Part shown: positions 25,290-33,792 of the stretch, one piece after another
How the letters are laid out: each line of letters starts with the position of its first letter
Numbering within the stretch: position 1 is the stretch's first letter
NCBI GenBank assembly: GCA_020540725.1
Contig: JAJBSL010000021.1
Location: 1-39,198, forward strand
Origin: Lachnospiraceae bacterium EP-SM-12S-S03
GTDB lineage: Bacteria > Bacillota > Clostridia > Lachnospirales > Lachnospiraceae
Direction of reading: 5' to 3'
DNA: 39,198 bases
Position numbers and translations under genes: made by a program
The notes under the pieces: model-generated
The model's input: the letters and a program-made list of their open reading frames with translations, nothing else
Told to the model about the DNA's origin: nothing
Database searches by the model: none

Positions 25290-26857
25290 GAGCACTTTGG
25301 TATGTAACGAAAAGAAGTACGGTAAATAGTGTGAAAAAAGCGCTGAAAAAGCCTGCAACATATTTGATTCTTTGTGTCATTGTACTTTACATCGGCATAT
25401 TCGGCGGTATGTTTATCGGGTGGAGACAATCTGGAATTTTTACAAGCAGTAAGGCTCTTGTAACGATATTAACGGCATTTGCCGTATTTGGATTCTTTTC
25501 CAATTTTGTCACTTATGCCAAAAAGAAAGGGATTCTATTCAAACCAAGTCACGCACACTTTATTTTTACGGCTCCCATAAATCCGAAAGGTATTCTTTTA
25601 ATGGGAGCAATGAAAAATTATATGTTTGGCATGGTAATCGCGATCGTACTTATTTTTGTAGAAATGTATGTGTTCCGTATCGGATTTTTCAAGGCTCTGT
25701 TTTTGTCGGTAGTTTTGTTTTTAATGGAAACAGTATTTGAATTGTCATTGATGATTTTTTTGTATGCAAATGAGAAAATAACACCGAAAGTGACAACGGT
25801 ACTTTGCAGATGTATTTATGTATTTCTTCTCGGAATCATCGGGGTCGGTGTTTTCTATTTTCGGACCTATGGCATTACTCCGGATACGGTCATTCATTTT
25901 GCCGACTATCCGGTGATTCAGATGATTCCGGTTGTGGGGTGGAATATTGCTATTTACCGTCTTGTGCTTTTGGGACCAACAACTTTGAACGTCATTTGCA
26001 GTATTTTGTATTTGCTGGCAACAGCAGGGATGTTCCTTGTAGCATGGAAAATGAAATGCAGCGGAGAGTACTATGAGGACGCGGCAAAATTTGCAGATGA
26101 TTATGCAGAATTCTATAAGAGAAATAAAAGCGGGGAAATGGTATTTAGGATCGGACAAAAGAAAAAATTCAAAAAAGCCGGAACGGTACAGTATAAAGGA
26201 ACCGGAGCAAAGGCTATTTTCTATCGTCAGCTTCAAGAATACAAAAAAGAACGTTTCTTTATATTTGGTGGAATGACTTTGGCGGCGATTGTGGTGGATA
26301 TCGTTGTAATCCGCTTTTTGAAAAATGAGTTTGATGTAACTCCGGAAGTGCTTCTTCTGGGAGTGATTGCTTACATCACTTTTGTTGCCACAGGATACAC
26401 GGGAAAGTGGGAAAAAGAGCTGAAAACACATTATCTTTATCTGATACCCGATCATCCGTTCAAGAAGTTGTGGTATGCCACTTTGATGGAACATATCCGT
26501 TCGATTGTGGATGGATGTATACTGTGTGTGCCGATCGGCCTGGCCTGGAAACTACCTCTTAGCTACATCATAATGAGTGTGGCGATTTATGTGGTACTTC
26601 AGGCGAATAAACTATATATGCGGGTATTCGCGGAATCTTTGATCGGAACGAGTCTCGGAATAAAAGGACGTCAGATGGTATATATGATATTTCAGTCTGC
26701 TATCCTTGGAATGGGAATGGTATTTGGAGTTCTGGCAGGAATTTTTCTGGGAATGTTTTGGGTCTTCCCGATTCTTATGATTTATTGTATACTAATAATG
26801 ATATTAGTCATGTTTTTGGCTTCATCCAGATTTGATCGGATGGAACAGTCAGTTTAA
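25286..26857 (+). CDS. ABC exporter membrane protein
   Basis: A 523-residue polytopic membrane protein with roughly ten hydrophobic segments in two halves, separated by a charged cytoplasmic stretch (about residues 255-310, with KRNKSGEMVFRIGQKKKFKK). It matches the putative ABC exporter group (ABC_export) in size and layout. It pairs with the ATPase upstream through an ATGA overlap, so a heterodimeric or 2+2 exporter is likely. Ligand unknown. mgsA follows after 18 bases with its own AGGAGGG site and could be co-transcribed. Confidence 0.85.
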   Translation: MRALWYVTKRSTVNSVKKALKKPATYLILCVIVLYIGIFGGMFIGWRQSGIFTSSKALVTILTAFAVFGFFSNFVTYAKKKGILFKPSHAHFIFTAPINPKGILLMGAMKNYMFGMVIAIVLIFVEMYVFRIGFFKALFLSVVLFLMETVFELSLMIFLYANEKITPKVTTVLCRCIYVFLLGIIGVGVFYFRTYGITPDTVIHFADYPVIQMIPVVGWNIAIYRLVLLGPTTLNVICSILYLLATAGMFLVAWKMKCSGEYYEDAAKFADDYAEFYKRNKSGEMVFRIGQKKKFKKAGTVQYKGTGAKAIFYRQLQEYKKERFFIFGGMTLAAIVVDIVVIRFLKNEFDVTPEVLLLGVIAYITFVATGYTGKWEKELKTHYLYLIPDHPFKKLWYATLMEHIRSIVDGCILCVPIGLAWKLPLSYIIMSVAIYVVLQANKLYMRVFAESLIGTSLGIKGRQMVYMIFQSAILGMGMVFGVLAGIFLGMFWVFPILMIYCILIMILVMFLASSRFDRMEQSV

Positions 26858-26875
26858 AGACGTAGGAGGGAGACT

Positions 26876-27352
26876 ATGCTACAGGATAATTATATTACTT
26901 TTGAGATTGGAAAGACAAAGCATATTGCACTTGTTGCCCATGATGGTAAGAAGAAAGAATTGGTAGAATGGTGCGATATGAATAAGGAGATTTTGAAAAG
27001 CCATTTCTTGTGTGGTACGGGAACAACTGCAAGACTTATTGCAGAGAAGACGGGACTTCCTGTGAAGGCCTATAATAGCGGACCACTGGGAGGCGATCAG
27101 CAGATTGGTGCTAAGATTGTGGAAGGACAGATTGATTTCATGATTTTTCTGTGGGACCCGTTAGAAGCACAGCCGCATGATCCGGATGTGAAGGCATTAC
27201 TTCGAATTGCGGTTGTGTACGATATTCCGATTGCCAACAATCTTGCCACAGCAGATTTTATGCTTCATTCAGAATATATGAATGCATCTTATAACAGAAA
27301 AGTAGAGAATTTTAATAAAACAGTAGAAGATCGTGTGAAGTCTATGAAATAA
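26876..27352 (+). CDS. mgsA: Methylglyoxal synthase
   Basis: A 158-residue enzyme that converts dihydroxyacetone phosphate to methylglyoxal and phosphate, a bypass when phosphate is short or sugar phosphates accumulate. It has [16 protein letters not shown] (His22, Lys pair), CGTGTTARL for phosphate binding, and the catalytic Asp74 in [12 protein letters not shown], with [23 protein letters not shown]. The C-terminus is slightly longer than in E. coli. GTAGGAGGGAGACT precedes the ATG. A terminator (27365-27409) follows. Confidence 0.95.
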   Translation: MLQDNYITFEIGKTKHIALVAHDGKKKELVEWCDMNKEILKSHFLCGTGTTARLIAEKTGLPVKAYNSGPLGGDQQIGAKIVEGQIDFMIFLWDPLEAQPHDPDVKALLRIAVVYDIPIANNLATADFMLHSEYMNASYNRKVENFNKTVEDRVKSMK

Positions 27353-27364
27353 CGAAAAAACAGG

Positions 27365-27409
27365 AAGGGCGTTGCAGATTCATCAGAATAGATGAGGAGC
27401 AATGCCTTT
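27365..27409 (+). terminator. Terminator after mgsA
   Basis: AAGGGCGTTGC (27365-27375) pairs with GCAATGCCTTT (27399-27409) with two G-U pairs, and an inner TTCATC/GATGAG helix extends it. The T-run is short (CCTTTACTTT). Confidence 0.65.
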
Positions 27410-27509
27410 ACTTTATGATGCTGATATGTTTGGACTATCCGTCCAATGACAAAACAAATTGTGTGTGCTACGATATGATCAGGTTAGTTGATAATTTGCA
27501 AATTAAGTG

Positions 27510-27538
27510 TTGACAACTTTATGAAACTATAATAGTAT
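27510..27538 (+). promoter_or_regulatory. Promoter of recA
   Basis: TTGACA (27510-27515) is consensus; with a 17-base spacer the -10 is TAGTAT (27533-27538). A better-looking TATAAT at 27528-27533 is only 12 bases away from this -35 and would need another -35. The SOS box starts 12 bases downstream, in the leader. A small palindrome AATTTGCAAATT lies at 27493-27504. Confidence 0.6.
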
Positions 27539-27550
27539 ATTAATAGAAAA

Positions 27551-27564
27551 CGAACATAAGTTCG
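27551..27564 (+). promoter_or_regulatory. LexA/DinR SOS box of recA
   Basis: CGAACATAAGTTCG matches the Gram-positive LexA box CGAAC-N4-GTTCG perfectly in both arms. It lies between the -10 region and the recA ribosome site (AAGGAG), 23 bases before the ATG, where a bound repressor would block early transcription. This is the expected SOS control of recA and, by read-through, recX. Confidence 0.9.
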
Positions 27565-27586
27565 CGATAAAGGAGAAAAGATTGTT

Positions 27587-28606
27587 ATGGCAACAGACGA
27601 TAAATTAAAGGCGCTGGATGCGGCGATATCTAAATTGGAGAAAGATTTTGGAAAAGGGACGGTTATGAAGCTTGGCGATGCAGGCGCGAATGTATCTGTA
27701 GAGACAGTACCTACAGGTTCTTTAAGTTTGGATCTTGCTCTCGGATTGGGAGGAGTTCCGAAGGGGCGTGTAATCGAGATTTACGGACCGGAATCCAGTG
27801 GTAAAACAACTGTTACACTACATATGATTGCAGAAGTACAGAAAAGAGGAGGAATTGCCGGATTTATTGATGCGGAACATGCGCTAGATCCGGTTTATGC
27901 AAAAAATATAGGGGTAGATATTGACGAATTATATATTTCACAACCGGATAGTGGTGATCAGGCTCTTGAGATCGCAGAGACAATGGTCCGCTCAGGAGCC
28001 ATGGATATTGTCGTAATTGACTCGGTAGCCGCACTTGTTCCAAGACAGGAGATTGAAGGAGACATGGGAGACAGCCACGTCGGGCTCCAGGCGAGATTGA
28101 TGTCCCAGGCGCTTCGTAAACTGACACCTGTGATCAGTAAATCAAACTGCGTGGTTGTATTTATTAATCAGCTTCGTGAGAAGGTCGGAGTCATGTTCGG
28201 GAATCCGGAGACAACGACAGGTGGCCGTGCTCTTAAGTTCTATGCGTCTGTGCGTATGGATGTAAGAAGAACAGAGACATTAAAGCAGGCAGGTGAGATG
28301 GTTGGTAACCGCACTCGTGTGAAGATTGTGAAGAATAAAATTGCACCACCGTTTAAGGAAGCAGAATTTGATATTATGTTTGGAAAAGGTATTTCCAAAG
28401 AAGGAGATGTTCTGGATTTGGCAACAAGCATTGATGTTGTAAATAAAAGCGGTGCATGGTATGCCTACAATGGAGAGAAGATTGGACAGGGACGCGAAAA
28501 TGCAAAGACGTATCTTACAGAGCATCCGGAGGTTTTGGAGGAACTGGAAGCGAAGGTAAGAGCGCATTATGGACTAGGCGTTCCTAAGGAAGACGAGGAA
28601 GAATAG
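27587..28606 (+). CDS. recA: Recombinase RecA
   Basis: A 339-residue strand-exchange ATPase and SOS co-protease. Walker A is GPESSGKTT (67-75); [12 protein letters not shown], the Walker B region [15 protein letters not shown], loop L1 [24 protein letters not shown] (in part), the loop L2 region [30 protein letters not shown] (in part) and a short acidic C-terminal tail (KEDEEE) are all as expected. AAGGAGAAAAGATTGTT precedes the ATG. recX follows 3 bases after the stop. Length and motifs give no reason to doubt function. Confidence 0.98.
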   Translation: MATDDKLKALDAAISKLEKDFGKGTVMKLGDAGANVSVETVPTGSLSLDLALGLGGVPKGRVIEIYGPESSGKTTVTLHMIAEVQKRGGIAGFIDAEHALDPVYAKNIGVDIDELYISQPDSGDQALEIAETMVRSGAMDIVVIDSVAALVPRQEIEGDMGDSHVGLQARLMSQALRKLTPVISKSNCVVVFINQLREKVGVMFGNPETTTGGRALKFYASVRMDVRRTETLKQAGEMVGNRTRVKIVKNKIAPPFKEAEFDIMFGKGISKEGDVLDLATSIDVVNKSGAWYAYNGEKIGQGRENAKTYLTEHPEVLEELEAKVRAHYGLGVPKEDEEE

Positions 28607-28609
28607 AAA

Positions 28610-29224
28610 ATGAAAGTCACAAAGATAGAGTCTGTGACAAAAACGAAATTTAAGGTATATGTGGATGATCAATTCGCCTTTGTGTTATACAAAGGCGAAT
28701 TGTCTCGTTACCGGATTGTTGCAGAGCAGGAGATAACAAGGGAAATCTTTCAAAAGATAAAAGAAGAAGTGATTTTAAAACGCGCAAAACTTCGTGCGCT
28801 TCATTTGTTAAATGATATGGATAGAACAGAGTCCCAACTTAGAACAAAACTGAAACAAGGTCTGTATCCAGAAGATATCGTTGAACAGGCAATCGCATAT
28901 GTAAAGTCTTTTGGTTATATTGGAGATGCATCCTATGCCAGAAGATACATTACAAGTCGTCAGAAAAGCAAGAGTAAAAAGGAAATTTACGCAGAACTTT
29001 GTCGAAAAGGGGTCGCGAGAGATGAGATTGATGCTGCTATGGAAGAATGTTATGAAGATATAGATGAGACGGCAGCCATAAAGGAAATATTGCGTAAGAA
29101 AAGATTTGATATCCAAAAAGCAACGGATTTGGAAAAACAAAAGCTTTATGGATATCTTGCCAGAAAAGGATTTTCTTATGATGGGATTCGTCAGGTAATA
29201 CAAGTTTCTGACTGGAATGCTTGA
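28610..29224 (+). CDS. recX: Regulatory protein RecX
   Basis: A 204-residue helical protein that modulates RecA filaments. The family's three-helix repeats are visible: LRALHLLNDMDRTESQLRTKLKQG, then YIGDASYARRYITSRQKSK, and a C-terminal YGYLARKGFSYDGIRQVIQ. The N-terminal extension (KVTKIESVTKTKFKVYVDDQF) is a beta hairpin typical of Firmicutes. It starts 3 bases after recA, so it is translated from the same SOS-controlled message. Its stop codon overlaps the -35 of the rny promoter. Confidence 0.93.
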   Translation: MKVTKIESVTKTKFKVYVDDQFAFVLYKGELSRYRIVAEQEITREIFQKIKEEVILKRAKLRALHLLNDMDRTESQLRTKLKQGLYPEDIVEQAIAYVKSFGYIGDASYARRYITSRQKSKSKKEIYAELCRKGVARDEIDAAMEECYEDIDETAAIKEILRKKRFDIQKATDLEKQKLYGYLARKGFSYDGIRQVIQVSDWNA

Positions 29225-29249
29225 CAGATATGTAAAAACAGTATAAAAT
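29221..29249 (+). promoter_or_regulatory. Promoter of rny
   Basis: TTGACA (29221-29226) overlaps the recX stop (29222-29224); a 17-base spacer and TAAAAT (29244-29249) follow. It lies 47 bases before the rny start, so RNase Y can be made independently of SOS induction. Confidence 0.65.
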
Positions 29250-29296
29250 TTAAGTGTTGTATTTGTACAATGAAAATTAAATAAGGAGGTGCTCCT

Positions 29297-30853
29297 GTGC
29301 CAGATTTTATTAGTATAATCGTTGCTGTGGTTATTACATTAATTGTAACGGCTGTGATTACTCACTTTGTGACGGTTTCCAATTTGAAGAAGAATGCAGA
29401 TTCTAAGATTGGAAATGCAGAAAGCAGAGCAAGAGAGATTATAGATGATGCATTAAAAACAGCGGAGACAACTAAGAAAGAGGCTCTTTTAGAAGTAAAA
29501 GAAGAATCTATCAAGACTAAGAATGAGCTGGAAAAAGAGACGAAAGAACGCAGAGCAGAGCTTCAGCGTTACGAGAAACGTGTTCTTGCTAAGGAAGAGT
29601 CACTTGATAAGAAGTCAAACGCCATTGAACAGCGTGAGGCAAGCTTCATTGCGAAAGAAGAATACTTGAAGCAGAAAGAGGCAAAAGTAGAAGAGCTGAA
29701 TAAACAAAGAGTACAGGAACTTGAAAGAATCTCAGGACTGACCTCCGAACAAGCAAAAGAATATCTGTTAAAAACTGTTGAAGACGATGTGAAGCATGAC
29801 ACTGCAAAAATGATCAAAGAGTTGGAAAACCAGGCAAAAGAAGAGGCTGCTAAGAAAGCAAAGGAATATGTTGTTACAGCCATTCAGAAGTGTGCTGCTG
29901 ATCATGTTGCAGAGACTACAATTTCTGTAGTACAACTCCCGAGCGATGAAATGAAAGGAAGAATCATTGGTAGAGAAGGTCGTAATATCCGTACATTGGA
30001 GACTATGACGGGTGTAGAACTGATCATTGATGATACTCCGGAAGCGGTTGTTCTCTCCGGATTTGATCCAATACGCAGGGAAGTTGCAAGAATAGCACTT
30101 GAAAAACTGATTCTTGATGGAAGAATTCACCCGGCAAGAATTGAAGAAATGGTAGAGAAGGCGCAGAAAGAAGTCGAGACTATGATCCGTGAGGAAGGAG
30201 AGAATGCAGCACTTGAGGTAGGAGTGCATGGTATTCATCCAGAACTTGTCCGCCTCCTTGGACGTATGAAATTCCGTACAAGCTATGGTCAGAATGCATT
30301 GAAGCATTCTATCGAAGTAGCCCAATTAGCAGGACTTTTAGCCGGTGAGATCGGATTGGATGTCAGAATGGCTAAAAGGGCAGGACTTTTACATGATATT
30401 GGTAAGTCTATTGATCATGATGTGGAAGGATCACATATTCAGATTGGTGTTGATTTATGTAGAAAATATAAAGAATCAGCAACAGTTATTAACGCGGTTG
30501 AATCTCATCATGGAGATGTAGAACCGACATCTTTGATTGCATGCGTGGTACAGGCAGCAGATACAATTTCTGCCGCAAGACCGGGTGCAAGAAGAGAAAC
30601 ATTAGAAACATATACAAACAGATTGAAACAATTAGAAGATATCGCAAACCAGTTTAAGGGTGTTGATAAATCTTTTGCTATTCAGGCAGGTAGAGAGATT
30701 CGTATTATGGTAGTTCCAGAACAGGTATCTGATGAAGATATGGTACTTTTGGCAAGAGATATTTCAAAACAGATTGAATTTGAATTGGAATATCCAGGTC
30801 AGATTAAGGTGAATGTAATTCGTGAATCACGTGTTACAGATTACGCGAAATAA
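29297..30853 (+). CDS. rny: Ribonuclease Y
   Basis: A 518-residue membrane-anchored endoribonuclease that starts mRNA decay in many Firmicutes. An N-terminal helix (about residues 4-24) is followed by a long coiled coil (about 30-200, dense in Glu/Lys), a KH domain with [17 protein letters not shown] (about 218-235) and an HD domain with [12 protein letters not shown] (about 364-375). The GTG at 29297 has a strong AAGGAGGTG site. Length is normal. A terminator lies directly after it. Confidence 0.97.
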   Translation: MPDFISIIVAVVITLIVTAVITHFVTVSNLKKNADSKIGNAESRAREIIDDALKTAETTKKEALLEVKEESIKTKNELEKETKERRAELQRYEKRVLAKEESLDKKSNAIEQREASFIAKEEYLKQKEAKVEELNKQRVQELERISGLTSEQAKEYLLKTVEDDVKHDTAKMIKELENQAKEEAAKKAKEYVVTAIQKCAADHVAETTISVVQLPSDEMKGRIIGREGRNIRTLETMTGVELIIDDTPEAVVLSGFDPIRREVARIALEKLILDGRIHPARIEEMVEKAQKEVETMIREEGENAALEVGVHGIHPELVRLLGRMKFRTSYGQNALKHSIEVAQLAGLLAGEIGLDVRMAKRAGLLHDIGKSIDHDVEGSHIQIGVDLCRKYKESATVINAVESHHGDVEPTSLIACVVQAADTISAARPGARRETLETYTNRLKQLEDIANQFKGVDKSFAIQAGREIRIMVVPEQVSDEDMVLLARDISKQIEFELEYPGQIKVNVIRESRVTDYAK

Positions 30854-30875
30854 TAAGAATTTACAACAAAAACAT

Positions 30876-30920
30876 GAGGAAAGTAATGAAAATACAGAGT
30901 TTTCTTACTTTCCTCGTTTT
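30876..30920 (+). terminator. Terminator after rny
   Basis: GAGGAAAGTAA (30876-30886) pairs perfectly with TTACTTTCCTC (30905-30915) and GTTTTTATT follows. Confidence 0.85.
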
Positions 30921-30987
30921 TATTATTTCTTATAATATCCTGCCGAATACTAGGTGATTGGTGCAAGGGGAAATCAAGCCTTTAAAT

Positions 30988-31014
30988 CTATATCATTCGA
31001 GAATTTTGATATAG
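30988..31014. promoter_or_regulatory. Inverted repeat upstream of the Nudix gene
   Basis: CTATATCA (30988-30995) and TGATATAG (31007-31014) form a perfect 8-bp inverted repeat with an 11-base centre, 28 bases before the start. It may be an operator overlapping the promoter; I do not recognise the regulator. Confidence 0.4.
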
Positions 31015-31041
31015 TAATATTAAAAAGATGAGGAAGCAGTA

Positions 31042-31581
31042 ATGAGCGAAAAAATGAAAAGAATGAAACGGGAGTTAAAATACGAAGGAAGTATTGTGAA
31101 AGTCTATATGGATGAAGTAGAGCTTCCAAATGGGAAAATTGCAAAATGGGATTTTATCAATCATGATGGTGCGGCTGCGGTTGTTCCGGTGACATCTGAA
31201 GGGAAAATTTTGATGGTAAAACAATATCGGAATGCATTGGATCGGGATACGTTGGAAATTCCGGCGGGGAAGCTGGATGATATTTCAGAGGAGACTTCTG
31301 TATGTGCGGCAAGAGAGTTGGAAGAAGAGACCGGATATAAGCCGGGCAAGCTGGAATTTCTTATGACACTTTGCACATGGGTAGCATTTACAAATGAGAA
31401 AATAGATGTGTATGTTGCTACGGATTTGATACCGGCAAAACAAAATCTGGATGAGGATGAATTTATTGATGTGAAGGCATACTCTGTAGACGATTTGAAA
31501 GAAAAGATTTTCAAAGGGGAACTACAGGACGCAAAGACCATATCCGCTATTCTTGCATATGATACGAAATATAGAAAATAG
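31042..31581 (+). CDS. nudF: ADP-ribose pyrophosphatase (Nudix hydrolase)
   Basis: A 179-residue Nudix hydrolase of the NudF type, cleaving ADP-ribose to AMP and ribose 5-phosphate. The beta-strand start, KILMVKQYRNALDRDTLEIPAG and the Nudix box GKLDDISEETSVCAARELEEETG (76-98) support this. The box has one extra residue between its first Gly and first Glu (G-x6-E-x7-REUxEExG, the standard being G-x5-E), while the metal-binding REL-EE part is intact. GAGGAAG precedes the ATG. A SpoIIM-like gene follows after 56 bases. Confidence 0.92.
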   Translation: MSEKMKRMKRELKYEGSIVKVYMDEVELPNGKIAKWDFINHDGAAAVVPVTSEGKILMVKQYRNALDRDTLEIPAGKLDDISEETSVCAARELEEETGYKPGKLEFLMTLCTWVAFTNEKIDVYVATDLIPAKQNLDEDEFIDVKAYSVDDLKEKIFKGELQDAKTISAILAYDTKYRK

Positions 31582-31637
31582 AATAAAAGACAAGACCCGG
31601 CATATAATGAAGTATCGGAATGAATGGAGGAATTTGT

Positions 31638-32177
31638 ATGAAGATACAACAACGGAAAAAGTATGTTACTGCTTTCTATATGGCGGGTTTTTTGATTGGA
31701 ATTTTATATGCGAATATCGTTGCGAAAAATTATGTTACATCCACAGGTATTTTTAGTGAATATTTTTTGAGTCAATATATTTCCATTGAGGTGGTTGCAG
31801 AGGAGTATATGCTCTACATATTGCAAGTGCGTCTGCTGCCCCTTGCAGGATTATTTCTCGTAGGGCAGACGAAGTTTAGGAAAATTGCGGTAGTTTTTTG
31901 GTTTATATGGGTGGGATTTTCAAGCGGAATGTTGCTTGTAGCGGCAATTATGCAACTAGGTGTAAAAGGGGTACTACTTTGCTTGATTGGGCTTACTCCT
32001 CAGTTTGTGTTTTACATTATGGCATATGTTGTCCTTCTATGGTATTTCTATACCTATCCGGTTTCATCTTGGAATAGGGGGAAAACTATTTTTGTCACTC
32101 TTACGATGGCACTTGGAATTATATCAGAAGTTTATGTCAATCCTATCTTGATGAAGATGTTTATCAATGCAATGTAG
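31638..32177 (+). CDS. spoIIM: SpoIIM-like membrane protein
   Basis: A 179-residue protein with about five membrane segments (around 8-28, 60-80, 85-105, 112-135, 152-172), starting KYVTAFYMAGFLIGILYANIV, with the SpoIIM/DUF95 layout and the VLLCLIGLTPQFVFYIMAY segment. SpoIIM works with SpoIID and SpoIIP in septal peptidoglycan removal during engulfment. ATG 31638 is chosen because GGAGG lies eight bases upstream; an ATG at 31620 precedes that site. Assignment rests on topology and local similarity, so the family is likely but not certain. Confidence 0.78.
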   Translation: MKIQQRKKYVTAFYMAGFLIGILYANIVAKNYVTSTGIFSEYFLSQYISIEVVAEEYMLYILQVRLLPLAGLFLVGQTKFRKIAVVFWFIWVGFSSGMLLVAAIMQLGVKGVLLCLIGLTPQFVFYIMAYVVLLWYFYTYPVSSWNRGKTIFVTLTMALGIISEVYVNPILMKMFINAM

Positions 32178-32226
32178 TTAGTCGGGATGAACGAAGAATC
32201 CAAACGGAAAACAGAAAGAAAATAAA

Positions 32227-32282
32227 AAATCTCCCACAGAATATCCAGTACTGAAAACGTGGAATCCTGTGGGAGATTTTTT
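32227..32282. terminator. Bidirectional terminator between spoIIM and the flippase gene
   Basis: AAATCTCCCACAG (32227-32239) pairs perfectly with CTGTGGGAGATTT (32267-32279), with an A-run upstream and a T-run downstream, so it can serve both convergent genes. Confidence 0.9.
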
Positions 32283-32327
32283 TATTGCATGAGCTGCATA
32301 GTTTTTATGAAGTAAATGTATGGATAT

Positions 32328-33656
32328 TCAATGTGAAGAAAAATATTTTTTCAATGTGAGTATGGAAAGGACACTGATCAGAACCTGGCTGCCTAAAAGA
32401 CCCCAAAGATAACCAATGATTCCAAAAGCCGGAATTAGGAAAAATACACTAAATATCCGCAGACATAGGCCGCATGTGTTGATAAAAAGAGAAGAAGAAA
32501 CTTTACCTAGTCCATTTAAAATACTGATCAAAGTGGTATTTGCATACATAAAAGGACAAATCCAGGCTAGAGTAACGATAAATTTTCCGGCAGTGCCGCT
32601 GTGGAATAGCAAGTTTCCTATAAAATTACCGGTGAATAGAAAGCCTGCGGTGCAAAGACAGCCAAGGAAGAAGACACAGCCGGTTACTTTTCTGATTAGT
32701 CCAATCAAAGCGTTGCGGTTGTTTTGCGTTTGCACTTCCGCAATGGTAGGAAGAAGCATGGTTGCAATGGAGCCGGTGAGTGCGGAAGGGAAAAAAATAC
32801 AAGGCATAGCCATTCCGGTAAGAACGCCGTAAAGACTCAAAGCTTCAGAGTTTGAAAGCCCAAATAGAATAAGAGAACCTGGGATAGACACGGCCTCGAT
32901 ACTCTGCAGTACATTCAGCAATACCCGATTGGCGGTTAAAGGAATGGAAAGAGAGAGAAGTTCTTTCATCCGGGAAAAGGAATGGTGATCTGTTTTAAGT
33001 ACAGTTCCGGTTGGAGAAATGCGTCCGGTTTTTTCAAAAGTTAGAATGCAGTAGAGGGCAGAACCGATTTCTCCGAGTACAAGACCGATAACGGCAATAT
33101 TGACAGAAAGAGGCGAGTTATTCCTTAGCATGGTAATGCAGATAAGGTATACGGAAAGAACACGGACAATCTGTTCTATAAGTTGAGAAATTGCCAGACG
33201 TTTTGTGCGTTTTAACCCGAGATAATAGCCACAGATACAACTATGTATGGATGCAAATGGAAAAATGTAGGACAAGGAAACCAAAAGATTGCCGCATCGG
33301 ATATCACGCAAGACATGTTCGGCAAGCCATAAAGCATTCGTTTGAATTAGTATCATCACTGTAAGCGAGAGAGAAAAGGAGAAAAATAATCCAGTGAATA
33401 GACTTTGTCTGGCTTCTGCTGTTTTTCCAAGAGAGAGTTTCTGAGCCACCAGGCGGGAAAGCGCTACTTCAATGCCGGCGGCGGTAAAAGAAAATCCAAG
33501 AGCAAAAATAGGAAAAACGAGTTGGTATAATCCAACACCCTCCTCGCCGAATGTTCTGCTCAAGAAAATGCGGTAAAAAAAGCCGATGAAACGGCTCAGA
33601 AATCCTGTGATGGTTAAAATAAATGTACCCTTGATAATAGTGTCTTTTTTGGACAT
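32328..33656 (-). CDS. spoVB: SpoVB/MurJ-like polysaccharide flippase
   Basis: A 442-residue protein with about 12-14 membrane helices from the MOP flippase superfamily. The N-terminus KKDTIIKGTFILTITGFLSRFIGFFYRIFLSRTFGEEGVGLYQL is the Firmicute SpoVB/YtgP pattern. Members move lipid-linked peptidoglycan or polysaccharide intermediates across the membrane; SpoVB is needed for spore cortex in B. subtilis. AGGTGA precedes the start on the minus strand. It is shorter than many SpoVB proteins (about 500). It diverges from iscR and converges on spoIIM, so these two sporulation-type genes sit side by side here. Confidence 0.85.
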   Translation of the reverse strand: MSKKDTIIKGTFILTITGFLSRFIGFFYRIFLSRTFGEEGVGLYQLVFPIFALGFSFTAAGIEVALSRLVAQKLSLGKTAEARQSLFTGLFFSFSLSLTVMILIQTNALWLAEHVLRDIRCGNLLVSLSYIFPFASIHSCICGYYLGLKRTKRLAISQLIEQIVRVLSVYLICITMLRNNSPLSVNIAVIGLVLGEIGSALYCILTFEKTGRISPTGTVLKTDHHSFSRMKELLSLSIPLTANRVLLNVLQSIEAVSIPGSLILFGLSNSEALSLYGVLTGMAMPCIFFPSALTGSIATMLLPTIAEVQTQNNRNALIGLIRKVTGCVFFLGCLCTAGFLFTGNFIGNLLFHSGTAGKFIVTLAWICPFMYANTTLISILNGLGKVSSSLFINTCGLCLRIFSVFFLIPAFGIIGYLWGLLGSQVLISVLSILTLKKYFSSH

Positions 33657-33704
33657 AGTGTCACCTTGTATCGTTTTCTATACAAATATATTACAGAAAT
33701 GACC

Positions 33705-33733
33705 TTGACAGAACTAAAATGGAATGATATTCT
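33705..33733 (+). promoter_or_regulatory. Promoter of the isc operon
   Basis: TTGACA (33705-33710), a 17-base spacer and TATTCT (33728-33733) lie 59 bases before the iscR start. The palindrome at 33743-33766 covers the expected start point. Confidence 0.7.
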
Positions 33734-33742
33734 ACAAAAGGA

Positions 33743-33766
33743 AATCCTAGTAAAATAGTAGGGATT
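33743..33766. promoter_or_regulatory. Probable IscR operator
   Basis: AATCCTAGTAAAATAGTAGGGATT is an imperfect palindrome (outer AATCC/GGATT, inner TA-g-TA/TA-g-TA) located 10 bases after the -10 box. An Rrf2-type repressor bound here would block its own operon, as IscR does in other bacteria. The assignment to IscR is by position and symmetry. Confidence 0.6.
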
Positions 33767-33792
33767 AAGAAAAGCTTAAAGAAGGTGAAAAA

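Noticed and set aside
27528..27533. TATAAT as the recA -10 box
   Set aside because: It is only 12 bases from TTGACA and has no suitable -35 at 16-18 bases, so TAGTAT at 27533 with 17-base spacing was preferred, with reservation.
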